From Nitrosomonadales bacterium (GTDB lineage Bacteria > Pseudomonadota > Gammaproteobacteria > Burkholderiales > Gallionellaceae), in contig JACRAT010000018.1 of assembly GCA_016234685.1 (NCBI GenBank), positions 1 through 64,000 of the forward strand: a stretch of 64,000 nucleotides of DNA, given 5' to 3'. Positions within the stretch are counted from its first letter, which is position 1; each line of letters starts with the position of its first letter. The notes beneath the pieces are model-generated. The model was not told the origin of the DNA. It saw nothing but the letters and a program-made list of their open reading frames with translations, and made no database searches. Positions 9,542 through 18,864 of the stretch are shown in pieces. The position numbers were made by a program, and so were the translations under genes.

Positions 9542-11455
9542 TTGAATAATTTGTTCAAAAGTATCGGGATTTGGATGGTTGTGGCCTTGGTGCTGATGAC
9601 TGTTTTCAACCAATTCAATGGTCGGCAACCCGTTGGCGGGCAAGGCCCGATGGATTACTCCCAGTTCCTGGAAGAGGTCAAGCAGGGGCACATCGCCAAA
9701 GTGACTATCGAAGGGCGCACGTTGCGTGCGACCACTGCCGATGGCAAACATATTACGAGCTACGCGCCGACCGATCTGTGGATGGTGTCCGATCTGCTCA
9801 AGAATGGCGTCAAGATTGAAGCTAGGCCCGAAGAAGAGCCTTCTTTGTTGATGAATGTATTCGTCTCTTGGTTCCCGATGCTGTTGTTGATCGGTGTGTG
9901 GGTGTTTTTCATGCGTCAGATGCAGGGCGGCGGCAAGGGCGGCGCTTTCTCGTTCGGCAAGAGCAAGGCGCGTTTGCTGGATGAGGCCAAGGAGCGCGTG
10001 ACCTTCGCTGATGTCGCAGGTTGTGACGAAGCCAAGGAAGAAGTGTCCGAACTGGTCGATTTTCTGCGCGACCCTTCCAAGTTTCAGAGTCTGGGCGGGC
10101 GTATCCCGCGTGGCGTGCTGATGGTCGGTAGCCCCGGTACCGGTAAGACTTTGCTGGCCAAGGCCATCGCTGGCGAAGCCAAGGTGCCGTTCTTCTCTAT
10201 TTCCGGTTCCGATTTCGTCGAGATGTTCGTCGGCGTGGGCGCAGCCCGTGTACGCGACATGTTCGAGCAGGCCAAGAAGCAATCGCCTTGCATCATCTTC
10301 ATCGACGAGATCGACGCGGTCGGTCGTCAGCGCGGGGCTGGCCTTGGTGGCGGTAACGATGAGCGCGAGCAAACACTGAATGCTTTGCTGGTGGAAATGG
10401 ATGGCTTCGAGGGCGCTAGCGGTGTGATTGTGATCGCTGCGACCAACCGTCCTGACGTGCTGGATGCGGCCTTGTTGCGTCCCGGTCGTTTCGACCGTCA
10501 AGTGGTCGTTCCGTTGCCTGACATTCGTGGCCGTGAGCAGATTCTGGCCGTACATATGCGTAAAGTCCCCTGTGCGCCTGACGTGAATGCCAACATCTTG
10601 GCGCGCGGTACTCCCGGCATGTCCGGTGCGGACATCGCCAATCTGGTCAACGAGGCAGCGCTGTTTGCGGCACGTCGCGGCAAGCGTTTCGTCGATATGG
10701 ATGACTTCGAGTCGGCCAAAGATAAGATCTTCATGGGCGCGGAGCGCAAGTCCATGGTCATCACACCGGAAGATAAGAAAAAAACCGCTTACCATGAGTC
10801 CGGCCATGCCGTTATCGGCATGACGCTGGCGGGGTGCGACCCGGTACATAAAGTGACCGTGATTCCGCGTGGTCGTGCGCTGGGGGTGACTTGGTCGTTG
10901 CCGGAGATAGATCGCTTCAGCATGTACCGCGACCAGATGCTGGCTAATATCGCCATGCTGTTCGGTGGTCGTGTGGCGGAAGAGTTGTTCGTGGGTAATG
11001 TCTCCACGGGCGCATCGAACGACTTCGAGCGCGCGACTCAGACCGCGCGTGACATGGTGACACGTTATGGCATGTCGGAGGCCTTGGGGCCGATGGTCTA
11101 CGGCGAGAATGAGGGCGAAGTGTTCTTGGGGCGCTCGGTGACGACGCACAAGAACCTGTCCGAGAACACCATGCAGAAGATCGACGCCGAGATCCGCCGC
11201 ATTCTGGATGAACAATATGCCGTGGCGACGAAGATCCTGACCGAAGGCCGAGATAAGGTTGAAGCGATGACCGCAGCCTTGCTGGAATGGGAAACCATCG
11301 ACGCCGACCAGATCGCCGACATCATGGCAGGCAAACCACCTCGTCCACCCAAGCCGGCTCAGAGCAGCAAGACCCCTGAGCCACCGCAAGACACCACGCC
11401 AACCGCACCAGCGACACCTGCGGCGGCACCTAGTCAGCCTGCTCAGGAAACCTGA
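9542..11455 (+). CDS. ftsH: ATP-dependent membrane zinc protease FtsH
   Basis: A hexameric inner-membrane AAA+ protease that degrades LpxC, sigma-32 and unassembled membrane proteins; HflK and HflC, encoded at 20-22 kb, modulate it. In 637 residues: membrane helices at about 7-24 and 104-123, Walker A GSPGTGKT (196-203), Walker B IIFIDEID, the second region of homology around TNRPDVLD, and zinc site HESGH (418-422). The Pro/Ala/Thr-rich tail after about 605 is usual. Start is TTG 9542 with AAGGAG five bases before. The 65-base gap to folP is filled by a hairpin repeat. Confidence 0.97.
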   Translation: MNNLFKSIGIWMVVALVLMTVFNQFNGRQPVGGQGPMDYSQFLEEVKQGHIAKVTIEGRTLRATTADGKHITSYAPTDLWMVSDLLKNGVKIEARPEEEPSLLMNVFVSWFPMLLLIGVWVFFMRQMQGGGKGGAFSFGKSKARLLDEAKERVTFADVAGCDEAKEEVSELVDFLRDPSKFQSLGGRIPRGVLMVGSPGTGKTLLAKAIAGEAKVPFFSISGSDFVEMFVGVGAARVRDMFEQAKKQSPCIIFIDEIDAVGRQRGAGLGGGNDEREQTLNALLVEMDGFEGASGVIVIAATNRPDVLDAALLRPGRFDRQVVVPLPDIRGREQILAVHMRKVPCAPDVNANILARGTPGMSGADIANLVNEAALFAARRGKRFVDMDDFESAKDKIFMGAERKSMVITPEDKKKTAYHESGHAVIGMTLAGCDPVHKVTVIPRGRALGVTWSLPEIDRFSMYRDQMLANIAMLFGGRVAEELFVGNVSTGASNDFERATQTARDMVTRYGMSEALGPMVYGENEGEVFLGRSVTTHKNLSENTMQKIDAEIRRILDEQYAVATKILTEGRDKVEAMTAALLEWETIDADQIADIMAGKPPRPPKPAQSSKTPEPPQDTTPTAPATPAAAPSQPAQET

Positions 11456-11459
11456 AAGC

Positions 11460-11515
11460 AGTCGTTAGTCGCTAGCCCTTGGTTGCTGGTGACTAGCAGC
11501 TAACGACTAGCGACT
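11460..11515. repeat. AGTCGCTAGTCG hairpin repeat (family 2, copy b) between ftsH and folP
   Basis: The left arm AGTCGTTAGTCGCTAG and the right arm CTAACGACTAGCGACT flank a centre containing TTGGTTGCTGGTGACTAGCAG. Within each arm the unit AGTCGYTAG is repeated in near-tandem. The element begins five bases after the ftsH stop and ends five bases before the folP ATG, leaving folP without a recognisable Shine-Dalgarno. Confidence 0.8.
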
Positions 11516-11520
11516 GTCTT

Positions 11521-12351
11521 ATGATTCTCCAGTGCGGAAAATTCCAGTTCGACTGCCCTCGCCCGCTGGTCATGGGCATCGTCAATGTCACACCTGATTC
11601 GTTCTCCGATGGCGGGCATCATGCTTCCGCCGCAGCGGCTATCGCCCATGCTCGTCTATTGATCGCGCAAGGTGCGGACATCCTTGATGTGGGGGGCGAA
11701 TCTACTCGCCCGGGAGCAGCTCCGGTGAGCCAACAGGAGGAACTTGATCGCGTGCTGCCCGTCATCGAGGGCTTGCGCGATGCGGCATTTCCTATCTCCA
11801 TCGACACTTATAAGCCTGCGGTGATGCGTGCCGCGCTGGATGCTGGCGCGTGCATGGTCAACGACGTGAACGCCTTGCAGGCCGAGGGGGCCCTAGAGAT
11901 TGTGGCGCAGAGCGATGCTGCTGTGTGTTTGATGCACAAGCGTGGCGATCCGCAGAATATGCAGCAGCGCCCTGACTATGCGGAGGTGACCAGCGAGGTG
12001 CTGGATTTTCTGCGGTCGCGTTTGCAGGCGGCAGAGGCGGCAGGGATAGCTCGGTCGCGTTTGCTGGTCGATCCGGGTTTCGGTTTTGGCAAGAGTCTGG
12101 AGCACAACCTCGCTTTGTTGCGGGAATTGTCCCGGTTTGCCGACTTGGGTGTGCCGGTGTTGGCCGGGCTGTCGCGCAAAAGCATGTTGGGGGCGATCAC
12201 TGGGCAGTCGGTCGAGCATCGTGGCGCGGCCAGCGTCGCTGCTGCCTTGATCGCCGTGCAGCGTGGGGCGAGTATCGTGCGGGTGCATGATGTGTCGGTG
12301 ACTGTGGATGCGCTGAAGGTTTGGCGTGCGGTGCAAGGGACAAATCAGTAA
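11521..12351 (+). CDS. folP: dihydropteroate synthase
   Basis: Condenses p-aminobenzoate with dihydropterin pyrophosphate in folate synthesis and is the sulfonamide target. The 276 residues carry both signatures: [16 protein letters not shown] near the start and [11 protein letters not shown] (about 58-68), plus [14 protein letters not shown] and GLSRKSMLG of the TIM barrel. It is placed between ftsH and glmM as in E. coli. The substrate p-aminobenzoate would come partly through PabC at 50.8 kb. The start directly follows a hairpin repeat with no visible ribosome site, so translation may depend on ftsH readthrough or leader folding. Confidence 0.96.
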   Translation: MILQCGKFQFDCPRPLVMGIVNVTPDSFSDGGHHASAAAAIAHARLLIAQGADILDVGGESTRPGAAPVSQQEELDRVLPVIEGLRDAAFPISIDTYKPAVMRAALDAGACMVNDVNALQAEGALEIVAQSDAAVCLMHKRGDPQNMQQRPDYAEVTSEVLDFLRSRLQAAEAAGIARSRLLVDPGFGFGKSLEHNLALLRELSRFADLGVPVLAGLSRKSMLGAITGQSVEHRGAASVAAALIAVQRGASIVRVHDVSVTVDALKVWRAVQGTNQ

Positions 12352-12362
12352 GTGAGGCGAAT

Positions 12363-13730
12363 GTGAGCAGAAAGTATTTTGGGACGGATGGTGTGCGTGG
12401 CAAGGTCGGTGACTATCCGATCACACCTGAATTCGTGATGCACTTGGGCTATGCGGCGGGCAAGGTATTGGCTGCCGCAGACTGGCATCTGGGCAAGGGC
12501 GAACACCCAGCTGTGCTGATCGGCAAGGACACACGCATCTCTGGTTATATGCTGGAGTCGGCGCTGCAAGCCGGCTTGATCGCTGCCGGAGTGGATGTCT
12601 ATTTGGCTGGCCCGGTGCCGACCCCGGCGGTGGCCTATCTCACGCGCGCGCTACGTTTACAGGCTGGCATTGTCATCTCTGCTTCGCACAATCCTTTCGA
12701 GGACAACGGCATCAAGTTCTTTTCGCGGCATGGCACTAAGCTGCCAGATGAGATCGAGCTGGCGATTGAGGCCGGGCTGGATGCGCCCATCGTCACCATG
12801 TCGTCCGCCGATCTGGGCAAGGCCAAGCGCTTGGACGATGCCGCAGGGCGCTACATCGAATTTTGCAAGAGCACCTTTCCCAGCGATCTCGACCTGCGAG
12901 GGCTGAAGCTGGTGGTGGATTGCGCCAATGGCGCGGCCTATCACATCGCCCGTCATGTGTTCCACGAGTTGGGCGCAGACGTCGTCGCCATCGGCGTGCA
13001 GCCGGATGGCAAGAACATCAACGATGGCTGCGGGGCAACGTCTCCGGCGGCGCTGTGCAAGCGAGTGGTCGAGGAGGGCGCTGACCTAGGTATCGCTCTG
13101 GATGGCGATGGCGACCGGTTGGTGATGGCGGATGCGGCTGGGCGCTTGTATGACGGCGACCAGTTGCTTTACGTATTGGCCAGGCATCGTAAACAGCAGG
13201 GAGCCCTGAAGGGCGGCGTAGTTGGCACGCTGATGACCAATCTGGCCCTAGAGCTGGTGCTCAAGGAGATGGGCGTGCCGTTCGTACGCGCCAAGGTCGG
13301 TGATCGCTACGTGATGGAGTTGCTGCAACAGAACGATTGGCAGCTGGGAGGCGAGAACTCCGGTCACATCTTGTGTCTGGATAAGCACTCCACGGGCGAC
13401 GGCATCATCTCGGCTTTGCAGGTGCTCCATGCTTTGCGGGTCAGCGAACAGACTTTGGTGCAGGCGATGGACAAGCTGATCCTCTATCCGCAGGTGCTGG
13501 TCAATGTGCGTGTCGCCAAAAAACTGGATTTTGCGACGGATGCACATGTCAGTGCCGCTATCCTTCAAGCGGAATCGGCACTGGCAGGCAAAGGGCGCGT
13601 GTTGCTACGTGCCTCGGGGACTGAGCCTTTGCTGCGGGTGATGGTCGAGGGTGAAGATGGAAAACTGGTGCGCCAGTGGGCAGAGACTATCGCCGACGTG
13701 GTGCGCAATGTGGCCTCGGCTGCGGCCTGA
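12363..13730 (+). CDS. glmM: phosphoglucosamine mutase
   Basis: Interconverts glucosamine-6-phosphate and glucosamine-1-phosphate on the way to UDP-GlcNAc for peptidoglycan and LPS. From GTG 12363 ([13 protein letters not shown]) it has 455 residues, close to E. coli. The phosphoserine is Ser108 in [11 protein letters not shown], the metal loop is DGDGDR (247-252), and the C-terminal phosphate-binding loop is [15 protein letters not shown]. The open frame extends to 12321, overlapping folP, but GAGG before the GTG and family length favour the later start. It is probably co-transcribed with folP. Confidence 0.96.
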   Translation: MSRKYFGTDGVRGKVGDYPITPEFVMHLGYAAGKVLAAADWHLGKGEHPAVLIGKDTRISGYMLESALQAGLIAAGVDVYLAGPVPTPAVAYLTRALRLQAGIVISASHNPFEDNGIKFFSRHGTKLPDEIELAIEAGLDAPIVTMSSADLGKAKRLDDAAGRYIEFCKSTFPSDLDLRGLKLVVDCANGAAYHIARHVFHELGADVVAIGVQPDGKNINDGCGATSPAALCKRVVEEGADLGIALDGDGDRLVMADAAGRLYDGDQLLYVLARHRKQQGALKGGVVGTLMTNLALELVLKEMGVPFVRAKVGDRYVMELLQQNDWQLGGENSGHILCLDKHSTGDGIISALQVLHALRVSEQTLVQAMDKLILYPQVLVNVRVAKKLDFATDAHVSAAILQAESALAGKGRVLLRASGTEPLLRVMVEGEDGKLVRQWAETIADVVRNVASAAA

Positions 13731-13802
13731 TGTAAACGATTTTCCGTGTTTGGCCGTTCAGGCTGCACGGCCAAACGATTGGCGACTATGGAGGTGCAGA
13801 CA

Positions 13803-14549
13803 ATGAAAAGAAGCATTCTGACAATGCTGTTGATGGCGGCTTTCGGCTCCGCTTGGGCGGCTGATTTTGTGGATGATGCACGAGTGATCGCCAGTGTGCC
13901 CGTGTATGATCGAGTTTCCGAACCTCGGCAGGAATGCTGGACGGAGACTGTGGGCGCGCCCGCGCCGCAACGCTCGATGGGTGGCGCGGTGATCGGTGGT
14001 GTGGTGGGCGGTCTGCTGGGGAGTCAGGTTGGCGGTGGTCATGGCAATACGGCGGCTACGGCAGCAGGCGCTATCGCGGGCACGGTGATCGGCGATAAGG
14101 TCGCCAATCCGAACAGTGATCGTCCGGTGGGCGGGGCGGTGGTCGGCGGCGTGGCAGGTGGTTTGCTCGGTAGTCAAGTCGGTGGCGGAAGCGGCAATAA
14201 GGCGGCGACCGCCGCCGGTGCGATCGCCGGAACGGTGGTCGGCGACCGAGTGCAGAACCCAGATTCTTCGAGCGGCGCTCGCCAAGTGCAGCGCTGTCGC
14301 CAAGTAGAAGATGGGCGTGATGTGGTGAGCGGTTATGATGTGACTTATCGCTACAAAGGGCAGGACATCACGACGCGCTTGCCTTACTCCCTTCAGCCGG
14401 GTGCTACCATCAGGGTGGGGGTGAATGTGACGGTGCTGGACGAGAATAGTGCTGGACGTGACTCGCGTGAATATCGCGGGCGCAATGCGGATGAGCGTTA
14501 TCGCAATGATCGCCGTTACGACGATGAGCGTCGTTATCGGGATGAGTAG
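13803..14549 (+). CDS. glycine-zipper 2TM surface protein with internal duplication
   Basis: A 248-residue secreted protein: signal peptide about 1-20 (SILTMLLMAAFGSAWA), then two consecutive copies of a 45-residue glycine-zipper block, the first beginning GGAVIGGVVGGLLGSQVGGG, the second GGAVVGGVAGGLLGSQVGGG, each ending in a (V)GDxVxNP motif. A beta-rich stretch with YDVTYRYKGQDITTRLPY follows, then an Arg/Asp/Tyr-rich tail. Such proteins (Rickettsia 17-kDa type) sit at the outer membrane or in the periplasm, with unclear roles. ATG 13803 has GGAGG upstream. A strong bidirectional terminator follows. Confidence 0.8.
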   Translation: MKRSILTMLLMAAFGSAWAADFVDDARVIASVPVYDRVSEPRQECWTETVGAPAPQRSMGGAVIGGVVGGLLGSQVGGGHGNTAATAAGAIAGTVIGDKVANPNSDRPVGGAVVGGVAGGLLGSQVGGGSGNKAATAAGAIAGTVVGDRVQNPDSSSGARQVQRCRQVEDGRDVVSGYDVTYRYKGQDITTRLPYSLQPGATIRVGVNVTVLDENSAGRDSREYRGRNADERYRNDRRYDDERRYRDE

Positions 14550-14561
14550 AGCGTGATCGGC

Positions 14562-14599
14562 ATAACAAAACAGCCCGGCTTGCCGGGCTGTTTTGTTAT
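14562..14599. terminator. bidirectional intrinsic terminator between glycine-zipper gene and mlaA
   Basis: Perfect 18-base arms, ATAACAAAACAGCCCGGC and its inverse, surround a two-base loop. The GC-rich core is flanked by A-rich and T-rich sides, so it gives a stem plus U-run on both strands and serves the two convergent genes. Confidence 0.9.
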
Positions 14600-14616
14600 C
14601 TGCATGAGTCGTGCCG

Positions 14617-15378
14617 TTAAGGGGCGGGGGAGCTGATGGGTGTGGGCGCGGCTCCCGTGCTGTCGTCCTCATCATCCTCTTCTTCGTGCGGCGGGCTGCC
14701 GTCGTAGACCAGCGATTGGCGATGCAGCAAGTAAGCGTCGCGGATGAAGGCGTAGCGGTCGACGATAGCATCGTCCAACACCTTTTCCTGATCCAGCAGT
14801 TGCGCGCGGCGATTCACCAGCTTGGTGGCGTAGAGCTGATTTCGGCTGCGCACATGTCCGATCTTTTTGATTTGGCTGGGCTGGGCATCGACATACAGCG
14901 CGATGCTGTCGCGGAACGAGTTCGGGCCGAAGAAGGGCAGCATCAGATACGGGCCGCTCTGTACGCCCCAATGGCCCAGCGTCTGACCGAAGTCCTCGTT
15001 GTGTTTTTCAAAGCCCACTTGCGAGGCGACATCGACCAAACCTGCCACGCCTACCGTGGAATTGATGAGGATGCGACCGCTGTCGGAGAACGCTTGCCTC
15101 AGTTTGAATTGCAGCAGGTCGTTCATGGTGACGATGATGTCGTCCAGATTCGAGAAGAAGTTGCCGACCAAGGTTTTGGCGGTGTTCGGCATGACATAGT
15201 TGTAGCCTTGAGCCGCCGGCTTGAATACTGCGCGGTCTATGGTGTCGTTGAATTTGTAGACGCTACGGTTGAGCGGTTCAAGAGGGTCTTGCGGATTGTG
15301 GTAGCCGGACGTGGAGGCACAGCCCCCGAGCGACAGGGCGATGGTGAGTAATAGTAGGGTGGAGCGAATCGGGTTCAT
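14617..15378 (-). CDS. mlaA: MlaA/VacJ outer-membrane lipoprotein
   Basis: The outer-membrane component of the Mla system, which removes phospholipids from the outer leaflet and passes them to MlaC. The 253-residue precursor has lipobox LGGC with Cys20. The mature part has the family sequence: DPLEPLNRSVYKFND near the start, LINSTVGVAGLVDVAS and DFGQTLGHWGVQSGPYLMLP. The C-terminal tail is acidic and Pro/Ser-rich. No other mla genes are in the window; in Betaproteobacteria mlaA is often inside mlaFEDACB, so its separate location here is worth noting. It converges with the glycine-zipper gene. Confidence 0.92.
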   Translation of the reverse strand: MNPIRSTLLLLTIALSLGGCASTSGYHNPQDPLEPLNRSVYKFNDTIDRAVFKPAAQGYNYVMPNTAKTLVGNFFSNLDDIIVTMNDLLQFKLRQAFSDSGRILINSTVGVAGLVDVASQVGFEKHNEDFGQTLGHWGVQSGPYLMLPFFGPNSFRDSIALYVDAQPSQIKKIGHVRSRNQLYATKLVNRRAQLLDQEKVLDDAIVDRYAFIRDAYLLHRQSLVYDGSPPHEEEDDEDDSTGAAPTPISSPAP

Positions 15379-15441
15379 AAAGCGGGAAGCAGACTAAGTG
15401 GCCCCATTATAGGAGGGAAAACAGATGCTCTCAAACGGTTG

Positions 15442-15987
15442 TTACTTAGGTGCGAGCGGAGTCAGGTCGGTCACGGAGAAGTGGAAGTCGCCCTTCTTGC
15501 GCTCGGCAAAGTAGTGCTGCAAGGTGCCGCGTACGGTGCGAAAGGCCAGTTCATCCCAAGGGATGTCGGCTTCTTCGAACAGGTGTACCTCCAGACTTTC
15601 GACGCCTGGGCTGAAGTCTAGGTCCAATAATTGGGCGCGGAAAAACAGGTGGACTTGGTTCATGTAAGCGACGTTATACAGCGAATACAATTCGTCGAGT
15701 TTGACGCGGGCATTGGCCTCTTCCAGCGTTTCACGCGCAGCGGCTTCGGCGGTGGTCTCGCCATTCTCCATAAATCCGGCAGGCAAGGTCCAAAGGCCGT
15801 AACGCGGTTCGATGGCGCGACGGCACAGCAGGATGCGTCCATCTTGCCAGACCGGGATAGCGCCGACGATCAGCTTGGGGTTCTGGTAGTGGATGGTCTC
15901 GCACTCGGTGCAGACATGACGGAAGCGGTGGTCGTCAGGCGGTTGGCGCAACGCCGTGGGAGCTCCGCAATCCGGGCAGAATCTCAT
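15442..15987 (-). CDS. NUDIX hydrolase with N-terminal zinc ribbon
   Basis: A 181-residue protein starting MRFCPDCGAP; Cys4/Cys7 and Cys25/Cys28 (CTEC) form an NudC-like zinc ribbon, followed by a Nudix fold. The Nudix box GFMENGETTAEAAARETLEE is complete with its RE...EE metal ligands. Zinc-ribbon Nudix proteins of this size typically hydrolyse nucleotide-sugar or dinucleotide pyrophosphates such as ADP-ribose or NAD(H); the substrate cannot be read here. The upstream-extended frame overlaps bamD and lacks similarity. The gene lies four bases after bamD, so it is probably in the same transcript. Confidence 0.85.
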   Translation of the reverse strand: MRFCPDCGAPTALRQPPDDHRFRHVCTECETIHYQNPKLIVGAIPVWQDGRILLCRRAIEPRYGLWTLPAGFMENGETTAEAAARETLEEANARVKLDELYSLYNVAYMNQVHLFFRAQLLDLDFSPGVESLEVHLFEEADIPWDELAFRTVRGTLQHYFAERKKGDFHFSVTDLTPLAPK

Positions 15988-15991
15988 GCGC

Positions 15992-16789
15992 TCAACGCTT
16001 CCAGAACTGCCACCATGCAGCTTCGCTGGCGATCGTGCCCGCTTTCCCGGTGTTTTTGACCAGCACGCGCTGTGTGTCGTCACGCAGATCGGTCATGCCG
16101 AGCGCATCGTAAGCCTTGACCATAATCTGCAAGGCTTCGACGGCTTGTGGTGTTTGCGGATAAGTGGTCAGCACCGTCTTGGCACGATTCAGCGCAGCCA
16201 TGTGTGCGCCGCGCCGCAAGTAATAGTTGGCGGCATATATCTCGGAGCGGGCCAGCGCATTGATGAGATACTGCATCCGCACCTTGGCATCCGGCGTGTA
16301 ACGGCTATCCGGGAAGCGTGTGACCAGTTCGCGGAATGCTTCGAACGACTCCTGCGCCGACTTGGGGTCGCGTTCGGAAAGGTCTTGCAGGAACAAGTCG
16401 CCGAAGATGCCCAAGTCAGAGTTGAAGGTGATGAGTCCCTTCAAGTAATAGACGTAGTCCACATTCGGGTTGTTCGGATACTGCTTGATGAAGCGGTCTG
16501 CGGCGGCTAGTGCCGGGTCGGGCTCGCGTTGTTTGTAATGGGCGTAGGCAATCTCCATCTGCGCCTGTTGGGCATAGCGACCATAGGGATAGCGCGCTTG
16601 CAGTCTTTCGAGCAACTTGACGGCTTTTTCGTAATTGCCGTCCTTTATCTCGCTCTGAGCGTCAGCGTAAAGCTGCTCGACGGGAACGGATGGCCCGGCG
16701 GCTGCGGCGGAGTTCTCGTCCGGCAACGGGGTGAATAATTGGCAGGCAGTGAGCGAAAGCAACAGGATTAAGGCTAAACTACGGCGCAT
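15992..16789 (-). CDS. bamD: outer-membrane assembly lipoprotein BamD
   Basis: An essential lipoprotein of the BAM complex, inserting beta-barrel proteins into the outer membrane together with BamA. From ATG 16789 the 265-residue precursor has signal and lipobox LTAC with Cys16, then five TPR-like helix pairs (for example YEKAVKLLERLQARYPYGRYA and AALAAADRFIKQYPNNPNVDY type repeats). Length fits the family. The upstream in-frame extension crosses the promoter region shared with rluD and is rejected. BamD upstream of and divergent from rluD is the common proteobacterial arrangement. Confidence 0.94.
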   Translation of the reverse strand: MRRSLALILLLSLTACQLFTPLPDENSAAAAGPSVPVEQLYADAQSEIKDGNYEKAVKLLERLQARYPYGRYAQQAQMEIAYAHYKQREPDPALAAADRFIKQYPNNPNVDYVYYLKGLITFNSDLGIFGDLFLQDLSERDPKSAQESFEAFRELVTRFPDSRYTPDAKVRMQYLINALARSEIYAANYYLRRGAHMAALNRAKTVLTTYPQTPQAVEALQIMVKAYDALGMTDLRDDTQRVLVKNTGKAGTIASEAAWWQFWKR

Positions 16790-16834
16790 GACGGAACCCA
16801 AGAAAATTTTCCCGCAGATTATACCTGAAAGCCT

Positions 16835-17791
16835 ATGAGCCACTCCCAGCTAAACTTCCAAGTGCCAGATGCCTACGCCGGGCTCAGGCTCGATCAGGCT
16901 CTGGCCAAATTGTTGCCCGAATACTCGCGCAGTCGCTTGCAATCGTGGGTCGAAGCCGAACAGGTGACGCTCAACGGCGTGCCTGCGGCTGTCCGGCAAA
17001 AAGTGTGGGGCGGCGAACAGATCATCGTGTTGCCGCAAGCCCATCCCTCCGAGCAGGTGCATCAAGCCGAAGACATTGCGCTCGACATCGTTTACGAAGA
17101 CGACAGTCTGCTGGTCATCAATAAGCCGGTCGGGCTGGTGGTGCATCCCGGCAGCGGCAACTGGGAGGGGACGCTGCTCAACGCTCTGTTGCATCACTCG
17201 CCCCAGCTTGCCGAAGTGCCGCGTGCGGGCATCGTCCATCGGCTGGACAAAGACACCAGCGGTCTGCTCGTGGTGGCCAAGACGCTGATCGCGCAGACTG
17301 CGCTGGTGCGTCAGATGCAGGAGCGCAGCGTGAAACGCGAGTACCTCGCGCTGGCTTGGGGTGAGTTTCCGCGCGGGGGCATGGTCGATGCGCCCATCGG
17401 TCGCCATCCCTCGCAGCGGGTCAAGATGGCGGTGGTCGAGGATGGCAAGCCAGCGGTGACGCACTATAGCGTCGAGATCGCCTATCCCGCCTGTACGTTG
17501 ATCCGCTGTCGGCTGGAAACCGGACGCACCCATCAGATCCGCGTCCACATGGCGCACATCGGTCATCCGCTGGTGGGCGATACCATCTACATCAAGGGCG
17601 TGCAGAAATGTCCGGTCGAATTGCGCGCCTTGCTGAATGGCTTTTCGCGTCAGGCTTTGCACGCCACCCGGCTGGCGCTCGATCATCCTGAAACCGGCGA
17701 ACGCATGGAATGGCACGTCTCCATGCCGCAAGATATGCTGACTTTGCTTGAGGCCATAGGCCGGGCGGTCGCCGCTCAAACCGAGAATTAA
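16835..17791 (+). CDS. rluD: 23S rRNA pseudouridine synthase RluD
   Basis: Converts U1911, U1915 and U1917 of 23S rRNA helix 69 to pseudouridine. The 318-residue protein has an N-terminal S4 RNA-binding domain (about 17-75) and the catalytic RluA-family motif HRLDKDTSGLLVVAK containing the nucleophilic Asp, then the LETGRTHQIRVHMA motif. It starts 45 bases from the divergent bamD start and is followed without a gap by pgeF, so rluD-pgeF is one unit, as in E. coli. Confidence 0.95.
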   Translation: MSHSQLNFQVPDAYAGLRLDQALAKLLPEYSRSRLQSWVEAEQVTLNGVPAAVRQKVWGGEQIIVLPQAHPSEQVHQAEDIALDIVYEDDSLLVINKPVGLVVHPGSGNWEGTLLNALLHHSPQLAEVPRAGIVHRLDKDTSGLLVVAKTLIAQTALVRQMQERSVKREYLALAWGEFPRGGMVDAPIGRHPSQRVKMAVVEDGKPAVTHYSVEIAYPACTLIRCRLETGRTHQIRVHMAHIGHPLVGDTIYIKGVQKCPVELRALLNGFSRQALHATRLALDHPETGERMEWHVSMPQDMLTLLEAIGRAVAAQTEN

Positions 17792-18538
17792 GTGTCAGCC
17801 GTGAGTCTGTTGCAATCTAGCTTTACTCCCGACTGGCCTGCGCCGGCTAACGTCCGCGCCTTGCAAACCACACGTTTGGGTGGTGTCAGCGTAGCGCCAT
17901 ATTGCAGTTTTAATTTGGGCGATCACGTCGGCGATGCGCCGCTGGCGGTGGCGCGCAATCGCCAGTCTCTCTCATCCTTGCTGCCGAGCGAGCCGTTATG
18001 GCTGAAGCAGGTTCATGGCGTCGTGGTCGTCGATGCGGCGCGCTCGGGCTGCTTGCCGCAGGCGGATGCCAGCTTTTCGGCTAGGCCCGGTGCGGTGTGC
18101 GTGGTGATGACGGCGGACTGTCTGCCTGTTCTGCTGTGCGATGCGGCTGGGACGGTGGTCGGTGCAGTCCATGCGGGTTGGCGCGGGCTGTGCGATGGCG
18201 TGATCGAGGCGACGGTGGCGAGGATGGGGGTGCCGCCGGGTTCGTTGATGGCTTGGTTGGGCCCGGCCATCAGTCAGGCGGCTTTCGAAGTGGGTGATGA
18301 GGTGCGGGCGGCTTTCCTTGCCAAGCGGCCGGAGGCGGCAACAGCGTTCGTGCCGGGCGCTTCGGGTAAATGGTTTGCCGATATTTGGCAGCTTGCCCGT
18401 CTGCGCTTGAATGCGCTGGAGGTGGCGAATGTCTATGGCGGCGGGCTGTGTACTTATCAGGATGTCGAACGGTTCTATTCCTATCGCCGCGATGGTGTCA
18501 CCGGGCGGATGGGGAGTTTCATCTGGCTGGAATCGTAG
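17792..18538 (+). CDS. pgeF: peptidoglycan editing factor / purine nucleoside phosphorylase PgeF (YfiH)
   Basis: A 248-residue member of the multicopper polyphenol oxidase (LACC1/YfiH) superfamily. Members act on purine nucleosides, and in E. coli the protein prevents misincorporation into peptidoglycan stems. Motifs seen: LKQVHG, ADCLPVLL, GAVHAGWRGL and GPAISQAAFEVG with conserved metal-binding His and Cys. GTG 17792 starts directly after the rluD TAA. The codon four positions later is also GTG, so the exact start is uncertain by a few residues. It is co-transcribed with rluD. Confidence 0.9.
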   Translation: MSAVSLLQSSFTPDWPAPANVRALQTTRLGGVSVAPYCSFNLGDHVGDAPLAVARNRQSLSSLLPSEPLWLKQVHGVVVVDAARSGCLPQADASFSARPGAVCVVMTADCLPVLLCDAAGTVVGAVHAGWRGLCDGVIEATVARMGVPPGSLMAWLGPAISQAAFEVGDEVRAAFLAKRPEAATAFVPGASGKWFADIWQLARLRLNALEVANVYGGGLCTYQDVERFYSYRRDGVTGRMGSFIWLES

Positions 18539-18630
18539 TTGTGAAAATTTCACTGTGGTCGGGTCTTTCCCGGGGCCGCGAATTCCAGTAGAGTGGCAAG
18601 GTCTTCAATAACAACAAGAGCCGGCAAATC

Positions 18631-18864
18631 ATGAGTGCAAAAGGACAACAACTGCAAGACCCATTTTTGAACGTCTTGCGCAAGGAGCACGTGCAAGTCG
18701 CCATCTATCTGGTGAATGGTATCAAGCTGCAAGGCCAGATTGAATCGTTCGACCAATATGTGGTGCTGCTGAAGAATACCGTGACGCAGATGGTTTACAA
18801 GCACGCCATTTCTACCATTGTGCCCGCCCGCGCAGTGAGCATCCCTTACGACGCTGCGGACTGA
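18631..18864 (+). CDS. hfq: RNA chaperone Hfq
   Basis: Sm-like hexameric protein that pairs small RNAs with mRNAs. The 77-residue sequence is nearly canonical: [20 protein letters not shown] for Sm1, and [13 protein letters not shown] with the distal YKHA signature for Sm2. The short C-terminal tail ([10 protein letters not shown]) is typical of Betaproteobacteria, in contrast to the long E. coli tail. GAGCC lies upstream. Its last base overlaps the hflX start (TGATG), so hfq and hflX are coupled. Confidence 0.97.
   Translation: MSAKGQQLQDPFLNVLRKEHVQVAIYLVNGIKLQGQIESFDQYVVLLKNTVTQMVYKHAISTIVPARAVSIPYDAAD

Noticed and set aside
9431-11389. 652-codon open frame on the minus strand opposite ftsH
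   Set aside because: It lies wholly antisense to ftsH, has no recognisable domain and a His/Arg/Gln-rich composition typical of shadow frames in GC-rich genes.
18541-18553. Palindrome GTGAAAATTTCAC in the pgeF-hfq gap
   Set aside because: A single 13-base site with no second copy or promoter context; it could be an operator, but the evidence is too thin to annotate.
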